DNA of 64,000 nt from Streptomyces endocoffeicus (lineage in GTDB: Bacteria > Actinomycetota > Actinomycetes > Streptomycetales > Streptomycetaceae). The stretch's first letter is position 1, and every line of letters starts with the position of its first letter. Below are positions 1 to 8,570 of this stretch, one piece after another. The stretch covers positions 372,001 through 436,000 of the forward strand of contig NZ_JAERRG010000004.1 in NCBI RefSeq assembly GCF_016741935.1, read 5' to 3'. The translations under genes were made by a program, and so were the position numbers. The notes below the pieces were generated by a model, which did no database searches, was not told the DNA's origin, and was given only the letters and a program-made list of their open reading frames with translations.

Positions 1-49
1 TCCTGCGCTGATACACCTCCCCCTGGTGGAGCGGCAGCGGGACGTCCCG

Positions 50-442
50 TCAGCAGTCGCGGAGTTCGGGTGACTGGTTGAGCAGCTGCCCCCGGACCGA
101 GGTGAAGCGGGCGAGGCGCTCGTCGGCCGATGCGTCCATCGGGAAGACCGCCACCCGGTGACAGTTCTGGAAGGCCAGCCGCACCCCGAAGTGACGCTGC
201 AGCGCGCCGCGTATCGCGTCGCTGGCGAGTGCGCGGAGCAGTTGACCACGTGCCTGCTCGTCGGGCGGCGGCGTCTGGTTGTCGGCGAACTCCCCGCCGT
301 CCACCTTCAGCTGGGCCACCAGCGAGCTGATCATCTCCCATGCGTACGGTAGGGAGTTCCGGACGCAGTCGACGAAGGCCGCTTCGTCGACCTCGCCTCG
401 CTCGGCCTGTTCGAGCAGGGCCGGTGAGACGTCGAGCGACAT
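50..442 (-). CDS. SCO5389-family protein of unknown function
   Basis: This 130-residue acidic, soluble protein has no signal peptide or membrane segment and no catalytic motif I can name. From memory it resembles the conserved Streptomyces family called SCO5389, which sits beside nucS in this genus. The ATG start (MSLDVSPALLEQ) is the only sensible one, and a GAGAGGAGAA-type ribosome site precedes it. It is transcribed away from nucS, leaving a 211-bp divergent spacer at 443-653 that should hold both promoters. Function is unknown. Confidence 0.8.
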   Translation of the reverse strand: MSLDVSPALLEQAERGEVDEAAFVDCVRNSLPYAWEMISSLVAQLKVDGGEFADNQTPPPDEQARGQLLRALASDAIRGALQRHFGVRLAFQNCHRVAVFPMDASADERLARFTSVRGQLLNQSPELRDC

Positions 443-653
443 GGGTTCTCCTCTCGCGACCCCGCGCGCGGGGTCTCAGGGATGGGAAGGGCGGACGGCG
501 ACGCAGCGTACCCGTCCGACGACCGCCCGCTTCAACGGTAATTCGGCCACTGCGCCCGCACCAGGAGAATGGGCACACAACCAGCCATCGGCGAAGGGGT
601 CCATCGACGGACGAATCGCGTGCGGCGGTGGTGGTCGAGTAGCGTTGCCGACC

Positions 654-1316
654 ATGCGTCTCGTCATCGCCCGGTGCTCGGTGGACTACGCCGGCCGCCT
701 CACCGCCCACCTCCCCTCGGCACCCCGTCTGATCCTGGTCAAGGCCGACGGCAGTGTGTCCATCCACGCGGACGACAGGGCCTACAAACCCCTCAACTGG
801 ATGTCTCCGCCGTGCACGCTGAAGGAAGGCGACGACGATGTGTGGACGGTCGTGAACAAGGCGGGCGAGAAGCTCATCATCACCATGGAGGAGGTCCTCC
901 ATGACTCCTCGCATGAACTCGGCGTCGACCCTGGCCTGATCAAGGACGGTGTCGAGGCCCATCTGCAGGAGCTGCTCGCCGATCGTATCGAGACACTTGG
1001 CGATGGCTGGACGCTTATTCGGCGTGAATACCCCACCGCCATCGGCCCCGTGGACATTCTCTGCCGCGACGCGGACGGGGCGACGGTCGCCGTGGAGATC
1101 AAACGCCGTGGTGAGATCGACGGTGTCGAGCAGCTCACCCGCTATCTCGAACTCCTCAACCGGGACCCGCACCTCGCCCCGGTGAAGGGCATCTTCGCCG
1201 CCCAGGAGATCAAGCCCCAGGCGCGCGTCCTCGCCACGGACCGGGGCATCGGCTGTGCGGTGCTGGACTACGACGCGCTACGGGGCATCGAGGACGACAA
1301 GCTCCGGCTCTTCTGA
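654..1316 (+). CDS. nucS: Endonuclease NucS (mismatch-specific)
   Basis: NucS/EndoMS cuts mismatched double-stranded DNA and provides the non-canonical mismatch repair of Actinobacteria, which lack MutS/MutL. The 220-residue product begins MRLVIARCSVDYAGRL. It has the N-terminal DNA-binding half and a C-terminal PD-(D/E)xK nuclease half, with VDILCRD near residue 133 supplying the Asp and VAVEIKRR near residues 145-152 supplying the E-x-K. The C-terminus ends DKLRLF, which looks like a beta-clamp binding tail. The open frame runs back to 279, but the ATG at 654 matches the family length (about 220-226 residues), so the upstream part is treated as non-coding. Confidence 0.95.
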   Translation: MRLVIARCSVDYAGRLTAHLPSAPRLILVKADGSVSIHADDRAYKPLNWMSPPCTLKEGDDDVWTVVNKAGEKLIITMEEVLHDSSHELGVDPGLIKDGVEAHLQELLADRIETLGDGWTLIRREYPTAIGPVDILCRDADGATVAVEIKRRGEIDGVEQLTRYLELLNRDPHLAPVKGIFAAQEIKPQARVLATDRGIGCAVLDYDALRGIEDDKLRLF

Positions 1317-1816
1317 CGCGGGACCCGCTCCGACGCGGGGGGGGCGGGGCCGCGAGGCCCCGGCCCCCTTGCCGTCGTACGACCTCACCCCCGGCCCTCG
1401 AAGCCGGGCCCCGACGAGGCGCCCGGCGAAGCCGCACAGCGGCACTTTCCCCTCCCCGCCCCTTCCCGCAGCATCGATCTGCGGCTCCGCCGCGCGGCAA
1501 GGGCTTCGCCCCTGGACCCCGAGGTCTCGGGCCGCTCCGGTGCGGGGCGTAGGGCAGAGCCCCCACCCGGGACCTCGGGCGGAGCCCCCGCCCGGGACTT
1601 GGGGCAGAACCCCGATCCGGGACCTTAGGCAGAGCCCCCATCCGGGGTCTGGGGCGGAGCCCGGGGCCGGGGTCTGGGGCGGAGCACCAGTTTCGGGGAG
1701 GGGCGGGGTGGGGGACAGTCCGCCGCAGGCGTCCGGACACCCCCGCGCCGAGCACATCACGCCACTGGCGCGGCGCGCCCCCTGGCGTGATCCGGCCCCC
1801 GTACGCCCTTCCCCCG
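1317..1816. other. Gene-free interval with GC-rich repeats
   Basis: About 500 bases lie between the convergent ends of nucS and the large ATP-binding protein gene, with no convincing gene on either strand. The stretch at 1317-1500 is very GC-rich with short G and C runs. The part at 1545-1703 holds a degenerate tandem repeat listed separately. Long open frames here in several phases are GC-bias artefacts with arginine/proline-rich translations. The interval may act as the shared terminator zone. Confidence 0.6.
1545..1703. repeat. Degenerate ~25-bp tandem repeat
   Basis: About six copies of a 24-26 bp unit run head to tail. Each has a core close to GGGGCGGAGCCCCnnCCGGG followed by a short GACCT, GACTT or GGTCT tail. 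Because the core pairs GGGGC with GCCCC, each unit can also form a small hairpin. Copies differ at several positions, so the array is old or evolving. It lies between convergent genes and is not translated. Confidence 0.75.
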
Positions 1817-4573
1817 CTACGCGACCGGCGTGGCCGTGCTCGGCGCCGTGTGGGTCGTGGGGGCGCTCGCGGTGGTGGAGGTGTCCCCGGTGGGGGTCGT
1901 GGTCGGGGACGACGTCGTGGGCGTCGGCTTGGTGGGCTCGCCGGTCGGCGTCGGCGGCCTGCTCGTCGGCGGCTTGGTCGTCGGCCGCGGGTCGGAGGTC
2001 GTGGGGTGCGAGGACGGCGGCGAGGGCGGCTGCTCGGTGTCCGAGGGCGAGCCGCTCGTGGACGACGGGCCGCTGGGCGCCGTGGAGCCGCTGGGCGAGC
2101 CGCTGCCGCTCGGCGCGGTCGGGGACGTGGACGCCTTCGGCACCCCGCTGAGGCCCGGCTGGGGGGCCTGGCTGGTGCCGCTTGTGGGCTCGTCGGCGGT
2201 CAGGCCCTTGTCGTCGTCCCGCTGACTGGCCGAACGGTCCGGCTTGACCTTGTCGGACGGGCTGTCGGAGTCGTTCCCCGAGATGCCCAGGGTCACCACG
2301 GTGCCGAGCACGGCCACCAGCAGCACACCCGCGGCCGCCGCGACCACATTGCGCCGGCCGCCGTGCATCGCCAGCCGCCGCAGACCGCCCGGCTTGCCGC
2401 CCGAGGGCCCGGCGGGGGCGGAGGCGGCGGTGGGGGCCGTGGGGGTGGCGGGGGCCGCCACGGAGGTCCGGGAGGCGGACGGGACCACCGCGGTCACCGC
2501 CGTCGTCGCCGCCGTCGTCGCCGCCGCAGTCACCGCCGTTGTCGGCGCCGTGCTGCCTATGGCGGCCATCGGCGTCGTTGTCGCCACCTTCGGGGTGACG
2601 ATCGTGGTCTCGGTGTCGTCCGGCGCTCCGTCGGCCGCCGGGGGCGCCGCGTCGTCCTTACGGTTCCCACCGCTCGTCCCGAACGCCCCGGCCATCGCCG
2701 AGCCGGGCGAGCGGTCGGCGACCAGCGCCAGCGCGCGGCGGCCCGCGACCGTGCCCCGCTTGTCCGCGAGGACGCCCCGCAGCCCGATGGACGCCTCCAG
2801 TTCGGCGCGGGCCCGGTCCAGATGGCCCGTGCACAGCGCGAGGACGCCCAGCTCGTGGTGGAAGTACGCCTCGTCCGCGACCTGCCCCGCCAGCCGCGCG
2901 GCCTCCTGGCCGTGCCGCACCGCGCGCTCCCAGGCGCCCCAGTGCAGCGCCGCGGCGAGGGCGGGCGCGGCGGCGCGGCCCAGGAGTACGGCGGCGTCGG
3001 CGTGGCCCGCCTCGCGGCTGCCGATGAGCGCGGTCATCGCCGCGAGGATCGCGTCGGCCTCGGCGGCGACGCGCTCGGGGGCCACCGAGGGGTGTGCGGC
3101 CCACCAGGCGTAGTGCTGGGCGACGGTGTGCGCGCGCTCGGCGTCCTCGTCGGCGTAGCCCGCCTCCGCGAGCTGGGCGGTGACGCGCGCCGCCAGCCGG
3201 TAGTGCGATCCGGCCGGGGTGACGAGGCCGCAGCCGAGCAGTTCGCCGAGGGCCGCGTCGGCGTGGGTGTCCGCGGACAGGGCGCGCAGATGCACCTGGT
3301 GCGGGCATTCGCCGCCGAGCGCGACCGCGAAGCGCAGCGTGTCCTGAGCCGCCCCGCTCAGCCGGGCGGCGAGCAGCGCGGCGGGGGACGCCGCCTCGGC
3401 GATCGAGGGCAGCGGGATCCCGGCCTCCGGCGCGGAGGCGTCGTCGCCCTGGGCGTCGCGCCGGGCGTCCTGGTGGGCGTCGCGCCGGGCGTCCCGGTGG
3501 GCGTCCCGGTGGGCGTCACCCTCGGCGTCCCGCTGGGCGTCCCGCTGCCGCAGCAGCGCGCCCGCCTGGACGAAGCGCAGCGGCAGCCCCTCGGACTCGA
3601 ACCACAGGTCCGCGGCCCAGCTCGCCTCGTCCTCGTCCAGGGGCCGTCGTGCGGCCCGCTCGAGCAGTTCGAGTCCGGCCGTACGGCTGAGCCCGGAGAG
3701 GAAGACCTCCTCCAGGTGGGAGTCGGGGGACGGCGCCGGGACATCGGGGGTGGCGGAGATCAGGAACGCGCATTCGGGGGTCGCGTCGAGGAACTCGTCC
3801 AGCGCGGCGCCGCCGAACTCGATGTCGTCGAGGACGACGACCGCGCCGATCTCCTGGACCGCCGCCAGCAGCTCCGCGCGGTCCGGCCGGTGGAGCGGGG
3901 CGCTGAGGACGGCGGCGTAGAGGTCGTGGAGGAGGTCGGTGGGGGTGCGGTGGTAGCCGGAGAGGCGTACGACACCGTCGGGCGCGAGCTGCTCGCAGTC
4001 GGAGGCGACGGCCTCCAGCAGGGTGCTGCGCCCGGCGCCGGAGGGCCCGGTGACCCGCACCGAGCGGCCGCGGGCGAGCAGCCGGGCGAGCCGGTCCCGC
4101 TCCTCGTCGCGCTCCAGCACCGGCAGCTCGGGCAGGACGGTGCCGGACGGGCGGGGCGCGGCGGCGGCGCGGCGCAGCTCGGCCCGTTCGTCGGGGTCGT
4201 GGCGCTCGGGACGGGCGGGGCGCGCACCGGGCGGGCAGGGTGCTATCTCGCTGCCGTCGACGGGGTTGACCGTCAGCAGATGGTCACCCGCGACGATGCG
4301 CGCGGTGCGGGCCGGGGAGGCGGAGGCGGAGGCGGGCGCGGAGGAAGTGGAGGAGGCGGAGGAAGCGGACGACGAGGCGGAGGAGGGCGGGGAGGCGGAC
4401 GCGCCGGGCACCGGGGCGCCCAGCGGGGGCGTCGGTACGTCCCCCGTCGGCCCCGGCGGGCGCGGCGACGAGCCGTCGTCCGGGCCATCCGCCGCACGCG
4501 ACGCACCGGAAGCCGCACCCGGCGCGGCCTCGTCGTGGCCGTGCTCCTGCGATCCGCGGTTCTTCGGGTCCAC
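1817..4573 (-). CDS. Large ATP-binding membrane protein with TPR-like region
   Basis: This 918-residue protein has four parts. Residues 1-105 are low-complexity Ala/Ser/Pro-rich. An AAA/STAND-like ATPase follows, with Walker A GPSGAGRST near residues 171-179 and a Walker B-like VVVLDD near 245. A helical, TPR-like Ala/Arg-rich region spans about 390-640. One hydrophobic segment (AAAGVLLVAVLGTVVTLGI, about 745-765) is followed by an extracytoplasmic Ser/Thr/Pro-rich tail of about 140 residues, typical of actinobacterial wall-spanning tails. The ATPase and helical parts should be cytoplasmic. This resembles the conserved Streptomyces ATP/GTP-binding protein next to nucS. Its role is unknown. 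Residues near 341-374 are an in-frame tetrapeptide repeat. Confidence 0.8.
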   Translation of the reverse strand: MDPKNRGSQEHGHDEAAPGAASGASRAADGPDDGSSPRPPGPTGDVPTPPLGAPVPGASASPPSSASSSASSASSTSSAPASASASPARTARIVAGDHLLTVNPVDGSEIAPCPPGARPARPERHDPDERAELRRAAAAPRPSGTVLPELPVLERDEERDRLARLLARGRSVRVTGPSGAGRSTLLEAVASDCEQLAPDGVVRLSGYHRTPTDLLHDLYAAVLSAPLHRPDRAELLAAVQEIGAVVVLDDIEFGGAALDEFLDATPECAFLISATPDVPAPSPDSHLEEVFLSGLSRTAGLELLERAARRPLDEDEASWAADLWFESEGLPLRFVQAGALLRQRDAQRDAEGDAHRDAHRDARRDAHQDARRDAQGDDASAPEAGIPLPSIAEAASPAALLAARLSGAAQDTLRFAVALGGECPHQVHLRALSADTHADAALGELLGCGLVTPAGSHYRLAARVTAQLAEAGYADEDAERAHTVAQHYAWWAAHPSVAPERVAAEADAILAAMTALIGSREAGHADAAVLLGRAAAPALAAALHWGAWERAVRHGQEAARLAGQVADEAYFHHELGVLALCTGHLDRARAELEASIGLRGVLADKRGTVAGRRALALVADRSPGSAMAGAFGTSGGNRKDDAAPPAADGAPDDTETTIVTPKVATTTPMAAIGSTAPTTAVTAAATTAATTAVTAVVPSASRTSVAAPATPTAPTAASAPAGPSGGKPGGLRRLAMHGGRRNVVAAAAGVLLVAVLGTVVTLGISGNDSDSPSDKVKPDRSASQRDDDKGLTADEPTSGTSQAPQPGLSGVPKASTSPTAPSGSGSPSGSTAPSGPSSTSGSPSDTEQPPSPPSSHPTTSDPRPTTKPPTSRPPTPTGEPTKPTPTTSSPTTTPTGDTSTTASAPTTHTAPSTATPVA
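3451..3546 (-). repeat. In-frame 12-bp tandem repeat, 8 copies
   Basis: Eight 12-bp units (plus-strand consensus GGGCGTCCCGGT with variants) run without interruption inside the ATP-binding protein gene. On the coding strand they give a tetrapeptide series of the type RDAQ, RDAE, GDAH, RDAH, RDAR, RDAH, QDAR, RDAQ. The unit length is a multiple of three, so copy-number change would keep the frame. It sits between the ATPase and the helical region and is probably a charged linker. Confidence 0.85.
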
Positions 4574-4765
4574 TGTCCTTGCCCCCCAGATGCGTGGCGT
4601 GCTCCAAGGCTCCCCGGCCTGCCTTCGCTTCTGGTCCGGTGCCGCCGTAGGGAATGTGTCCGGCGCTCACCGAACCCCGGGCCGTATCAGACGGCCTGGA
4701 CCTGCTCACAGTATCCACCGCGCCGGAGGGGGCCCACGCCACCCCGGGTAACCGACCGGGTAGCC

Positions 4766-4788
4766 GACCGCCCCCGGGGCGGGCGGTC
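4766..4788 (-). terminator. Hairpin after the STAS gene
   Basis: The inverted repeat GACCGCCC / GGGCGGTC forms a perfect 8-bp stem with a 7-base loop. It begins 9 bases past the STAS gene stop on the minus strand. No T-run follows, which is usual for Streptomyces terminators. Confidence 0.5.
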
Positions 4789-4796
4789 CCCGCCGC

Positions 4797-5120
4797 TCAG
4801 ACACGCGGCAGGGACTCGGCCTCCAGCCCGCCTTCGATCGCGAGGATGCGGTGCAGCCGGGTGGCCACCAGCAGCCGCTGCATCTGGGGCGGCACCCCGC
4901 GCAGCACCAGCCGTCTGCCCACCCGGCCCGCGCGGCGGTGCGCACCCATGATCACCCCGAGCCCGGTGGCGTCCCAGGAGTCCAGTTCGGTGAGGTCGAG
5001 GACGAGATCCCCGCCGCCCCTGTCGACGGCGGTGTGCAGGGCCGTACGGGCGTCCGCCGCGCTCCGGACGTCCAGTCGGCCCCCGACGACCAGCTCGGCG
5101 TGGTCGCCCCTGATGTGCAT
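4797..5120 (-). CDS. STAS-domain anti-sigma factor antagonist
   Basis: This 107-residue single STAS domain protein belongs to the SpoIIAA/RsbV type, which binds and sequesters anti-sigma kinases. The signature ELDSWDATGLGVI lies at residues 45-57, with Thr52 at the place of the phosphorylated Ser/Thr in DSSGLG-type antagonists. The ATG start is preceded by GGGGAG at a good distance. No partner kinase gene is adjacent. The product matches the conserved Streptomyces protein between hbd and the large ATP-binding protein. Confidence 0.88.
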   Translation of the reverse strand: MHIRGDHAELVVGGRLDVRSAADARTALHTAVDRGGGDLVLDLTELDSWDATGLGVIMGAHRRAGRVGRRLVLRGVPPQMQRLLVATRLHRILAIEGGLEAESLPRV

Positions 5121-5275
5121 ATGCGCTCCCCAATACGGTGCGTCGTGTCGTCAATGCGCCATTTCTGTCTACAGAACTGACTGCCTCTCACACGAGGAAG
5201 TTGCCGTCTGTAAGCGAACCGATACCGAAATCACCCAGGAGGGTGAGTTCTGGGCCTGGCGCCGCACCAAGGCCC

Positions 5276-6124
5276 TCAGTAGCGGTAGAAGCCCTCGCCG
5301 CTCTTCCGGCCGATGTCCCCCGCATCGACCATCCGGCGCATGATCTCCGGCGGCGCGAACTTCTCGTCCTGCGACTCGGTGTAGATGTTGTCGGTGGCGT
5401 GCAGCAGGATGTCCACGCCGGTCAGGTCGGCCGTCGCAAGGGGTCCCATCGCATGGCCGAACCCCAGCTTGCAGGCGGTGTCGATGTCCTCGGCCGTGGC
5501 GACCCCGGACTCGTACAGCTTCGCCGCTTCCACCACGAGGGCGGAGATCAGCCGGGTGGTGACGAAACCCGCGACATCGCGGTTGACGACGATACAGGTC
5601 TTGCCGACGCCCTCCGCGAACTCCCGTGCGGCGGCCAGGGTTTCGTCGCTCGTCTTGTGCCCGCGCACCAGCTCGCACAGCCGCATCATCGGCACCGGCG
5701 AGAAGAAGTGGGTGCCGACGACCCGCTCCGGGCGCCGGGTGGCCGCGGCGATCTTGGTGATCGGGATGGCCGAGGTGTTCGAGGCCAGGATCGTGTCGTC
5801 CTTGACCAGTTCATCGAGGGTGCGGAAGATCTCCCGCTTGACCTCGATCTTCTCGAAGACCGCCTCCACCACGACATCCGCGTCGGCGGCGGCGTCCAGG
5901 TCGGTCGTGGTGGTGATCCGGCCCAGCGCCCGTTCGGCCTCCTCCGCCTCCAGCTTGCCCTTGGAGACGAACTTGTCGTACGAGGCCCGGATGGTGTCCG
6001 TGCCGCGCCGCAGCGCCTCGTCGGTCACATCGCGCAGCACCACGTCCCAGCCGGCCTGGGCCGAGACCTGCGCGATACCGGACCCCATGAGTCCGGCTCC
6101 GATGACCACGAGCTTCTTGGCCAC
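5276..6124 (-). CDS. hbdA: 3-hydroxybutyryl-CoA dehydrogenase
   Basis: The enzyme reduces acetoacetyl-CoA to (S)-3-hydroxybutyryl-CoA, or the reverse, with NAD(P)(H). In Streptomyces it feeds butyryl-CoA and ethylmalonyl-CoA metabolism. The 282-residue product opens with a Rossmann motif GAGLMGSGIAQ, contains the catalytic-region THFFSPVPMM, and carries the C-terminal dimer domain with KLGFGHAMGPL. I prefer the GTG at 6124 (reads MAKKLVVIG). It lies 9 bases behind AGAGGGG and gives the usual family length. A second in-frame GTG lies 9 bases upstream. Confidence 0.95.
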   Translation of the reverse strand: MAKKLVVIGAGLMGSGIAQVSAQAGWDVVLRDVTDEALRRGTDTIRASYDKFVSKGKLEAEEAERALGRITTTTDLDAAADADVVVEAVFEKIEVKREIFRTLDELVKDDTILASNTSAIPITKIAAATRRPERVVGTHFFSPVPMMRLCELVRGHKTSDETLAAAREFAEGVGKTCIVVNRDVAGFVTTRLISALVVEAAKLYESGVATAEDIDTACKLGFGHAMGPLATADLTGVDILLHATDNIYTESQDEKFAPPEIMRRMVDAGDIGRKSGEGFYRY

Positions 6125-6249
6125 GACACACACCCCTCTGTTCGGTAGTTTCCGTCCGTTCCGCCGGCAGTCCGTCTGATCTGTCGACAGTCCGATGTGC
6201 CGGACCTTAACGTCCGTTCACCCCCGCGGGCAGCCCCTCGTAACGCGCG

Positions 6250-6891
6250 TCACGGTGTGTTCTTCGCCGCATAGTTGAGGACCGTGTCGCTCAGGAGCGA
6301 CTCCATGACGTCGACCTTACGGAGGGCGTCCTCGGCGACGGCGTCCACACCGCCGCCCTCCGCGAGCCCGTGGATGATCGAGCGCAGCACCGCGTTCTGC
6401 AACCCGACGAGCTGGTGGGCGATGAACTCGGGTCTGGGGTCCCCGGGGTCGGCGGCGGCCTCCTCGCGCAGGGTGACCCCGAGCTGGTGGACCGCCTTGC
6501 CCTGGATGGCGAAGAGCCTGGCCATCAGCGTCGGGGACGCCACGATGACCTGCCGGAACCGGTCGTAGCCCTCGCTCAGCCCGACGTAGGCGTGCCGTTC
6601 GCGGATGTCCTGGCGCAGCTGGTCCATCAGCGCCCGCGCCGCCGACTGTCCGGCCGCGCGCTCCCGTACGAGCCGGGAGGGGCGGTCGACGACCTCCTCC
6701 TCGCGGTCGACGAAGAGGTCCTCCTTGGTCGGGAAGTAGTTGTAGACCGTGTTGACGGAGACCTCGGCCGCCTCGGCGATCTCCGCGATCGTGACCGCCT
6801 CGAAGCCGCGCGCCATGAACAGCCCGGTCGCGACGTCCGAGATGTGCTGCTTGGTCTGCCGTTTCTTCCGCTCCCTGAGTCCTTCCGCCAT
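6250..6891 (-). CDS. TetR-family transcriptional regulator
   Basis: The 213-residue protein has an N-terminal helix-turn-helix, with AEIAEAAEVSVNTVYNYF around residues 36-53. A ligand-binding helical domain follows. It is transcribed divergently from a DrrA/DrrB-type exporter pair with an 80-bp spacer, the usual layout for a local efflux repressor. An inverted repeat in that spacer is a candidate operator. The ligand is unknown. Confidence 0.9.
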   Translation of the reverse strand: MAEGLRERKKRQTKQHISDVATGLFMARGFEAVTIAEIAEAAEVSVNTVYNYFPTKEDLFVDREEEVVDRPSRLVRERAAGQSAARALMDQLRQDIRERHAYVGLSEGYDRFRQVIVASPTLMARLFAIQGKAVHQLGVTLREEAAADPGDPRPEFIAHQLVGLQNAVLRSIIHGLAEGGGVDAVAEDALRKVDVMESLLSDTVLNYAAKNTP

Positions 6892-6922
6892 GGCCTCATC
6901 CTAGCTTCGCTGGGGATCCTTG

Positions 6923-6945
6923 ATTTTTGGGGTGATTGCAAAATT
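6923..6945. promoter_or_regulatory. Candidate TetR operator in divergent spacer
   Basis: The imperfect inverted repeat ATTTTTG-N9-CAAAATT (6 of 7 paired positions) lies in an unusually AT-rich patch between the TetR gene and the ABC exporter. Position and symmetry fit a TetR-type operator overlapping both promoters. This is inference from position only. Confidence 0.45.
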
Positions 6946-6971
6946 GGTGCGGCTCTGTTTTTCTGGGTCCC

Positions 6972-7754
6972 ATGGCAGTCATCACGACGAATGGCCTCAC
7001 CCGCACCTTCCGGACCAAACGCGGCCCCGTGGCAGCCGTGCGCGGTATCGACCTGACCGTCGAGCGCGGTGAGATCCTCGGCTTCCTCGGACCCAACGGA
7101 GCGGGCAAGACCACCACGCTGCGCATGCTCACCACGCTGCTCCCGCCCACCGGCGGCAGCGCCACCGTCGCCGGGCACGACCTCGCCCGCGATCCGGCCG
7201 GGGTGCGCCGGCGGATCGGCTATGTGGCCCAGTCCGGCGGGGTCGATCCGACCGTCTCCGTACGGGAGGAACTGGTCACCCAGGGGCGGCTCTACCGGAT
7301 GGGCAGGGCCGAGGCGACCGCCCGCGCCGGGGAGCTGGCCCGGGACCTGGGCCTGGCCGAGCTGCTGGACCGCCCCTGCGCCGCACTTTCCGGCGGCCAG
7401 CGGCGGCGGCTGGACATCGCCCTCGGCCTGGTCCACCGGCCCGAGGTCCTCTTCCTGGACGAGCCGACCACCGGGCTCGACCCCGGCAGCCGCGCCGACC
7501 TCTGGCAGCTGATCCGCCGGCTGCGCGCCGAGCGCGGCATGACGGTCTTCCTGACCACCCACTACCTGGACGAGGCGGAGGCGCTGTCCGACCGGCTGGT
7601 CATCGTCGACCAGGGCCTGGTGGCCGCCGAGGGGACGGCGGAGCGGCTCAAGGCCGAGCACGGCGGCGCACCGGACGCCACCCTCCAGGACGCCTTCATC
7701 GCCATCACCGGGCGCGGCACCGCACCCCGGAACCCCGCCCCGCTCGCCGTCTGA
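6972..7754 (+). CDS. ABC transporter ATP-binding protein, DrrA-type
   Basis: This 260-residue nucleotide-binding subunit powers an export system. Walker A is GPNGAGKTTT (about residues 39-48), the signature LSGGQRRRLDIAL is near 139-151, and Walker B VLFLDEPTTGLDPGS is near 159-173, followed by the H-loop TTHYLDEAEA. This matches the DrrA / daunorubicin-resistance class. The ATG at 6972 (MAVITTNGLTR) is preferred over an in-frame codon 36 bases upstream because it begins at the conserved beta strand. The permease gene follows after 37 bases with its own GGAGG site. Confidence 0.93.
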   Translation: MAVITTNGLTRTFRTKRGPVAAVRGIDLTVERGEILGFLGPNGAGKTTTLRMLTTLLPPTGGSATVAGHDLARDPAGVRRRIGYVAQSGGVDPTVSVREELVTQGRLYRMGRAEATARAGELARDLGLAELLDRPCAALSGGQRRRLDIALGLVHRPEVLFLDEPTTGLDPGSRADLWQLIRRLRAERGMTVFLTTHYLDEAEALSDRLVIVDQGLVAAEGTAERLKAEHGGAPDATLQDAFIAITGRGTAPRNPAPLAV

Positions 7755-7791
7755 CCAGGACACCTGCCCCCAAGCCCCGGAGGAAGGCCCG

Positions 7792-8547
7792 ATGCCTCAT
7801 CTCGTCTCCGACACGGCCCTGATATTCGGCCGCTACGCCCGCCAGACGCTGCGCTCCAAACCCGCCCTGATCTTCGGGATGGTCCAGCCGCTGCTCTTCC
7901 TCGTCTTCTTCGGCCCGCTGCTCACCGATCTGCCGCTCGGCGGCCGGGCCGGCTCCTGGCAGACCATCGTCCCCGGCATCCTCGTCCAACTCGGCCTGTT
8001 CAGCGCCTCGTTCACCGGGATCGGGCTGATCCTCGAGCGCCGTACGGGCGTCATCGAGCGGATGCGGGTCACCCCGGTCAGCCGGCTGGCGCTGCTGATG
8101 GGCCGGGTGCTCAAGGACGTCGTACTGCTGCTGACGCAGTCCCTGGCGCTGGTGTGCGTCGCCGTGGCGCTCGGGCTGCGCGCCCCGGTGCTGGGCGTGG
8201 CGATCGGCTTCGTCTTCGTCGGCGTGCTGACGATCTCGCTCGCCTCGCTCTCCTACGCGCTGGCGATGCGGGTGTCCTCGCCGCAGGGGTTCGCGCCGGT
8301 CATCAACTCCGTCACCATGCCCGCGATGCTGCTGTCCGGGATTCTGCTGCCGATGTCGCTCGGGCCCCGCTGGCTCGACATCGCCTCGCACTTCGTTCCG
8401 TTCCGCTATTTCGTGGACGGGGTGCGGGCCGCCTTCGCCGGGGAGTACGGGGACGGGAAGATCGCGCTGGCCGCGCTGGTCGCCACCGCGCTCGCGGCCG
8501 TGGCCGTCACCCTCGGGGCGCGGCTCTTCCAGCGGGCCGGAGCGTAG
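7792..8547 (+). CDS. ABC-2 type permease, DrrB-type
   Basis: This 251-residue integral membrane protein has six predicted membrane segments, typical of ABC-2 exporters that pair with DrrA-like ATPases. The cytoplasmic loop after the second helix has the ERRTGVIERMRVTPVSR motif common in this family. The ATG follows CCGGAGGAAGGCCCG. It should form an exporter with the preceding gene and be controlled by the divergent TetR. The substrate cannot be read from sequence. Confidence 0.92.
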   Translation: MPHLVSDTALIFGRYARQTLRSKPALIFGMVQPLLFLVFFGPLLTDLPLGGRAGSWQTIVPGILVQLGLFSASFTGIGLILERRTGVIERMRVTPVSRLALLMGRVLKDVVLLLTQSLALVCVAVALGLRAPVLGVAIGFVFVGVLTISLASLSYALAMRVSSPQGFAPVINSVTMPAMLLSGILLPMSLGPRWLDIASHFVPFRYFVDGVRAAFAGEYGDGKIALAALVATALAAVAVTLGARLFQRAGA

Positions 8548-8570
8548 GACCGCCGCGTAGGCTCGGAGCC

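Noticed and set aside
1787..4951. A 1054-codon open frame on the plus strand
   Set aside because: It is antisense to the ATP-binding protein gene, its translation is Gly/Arg-rich with no domain, and such frames are expected from GC-rich third positions.
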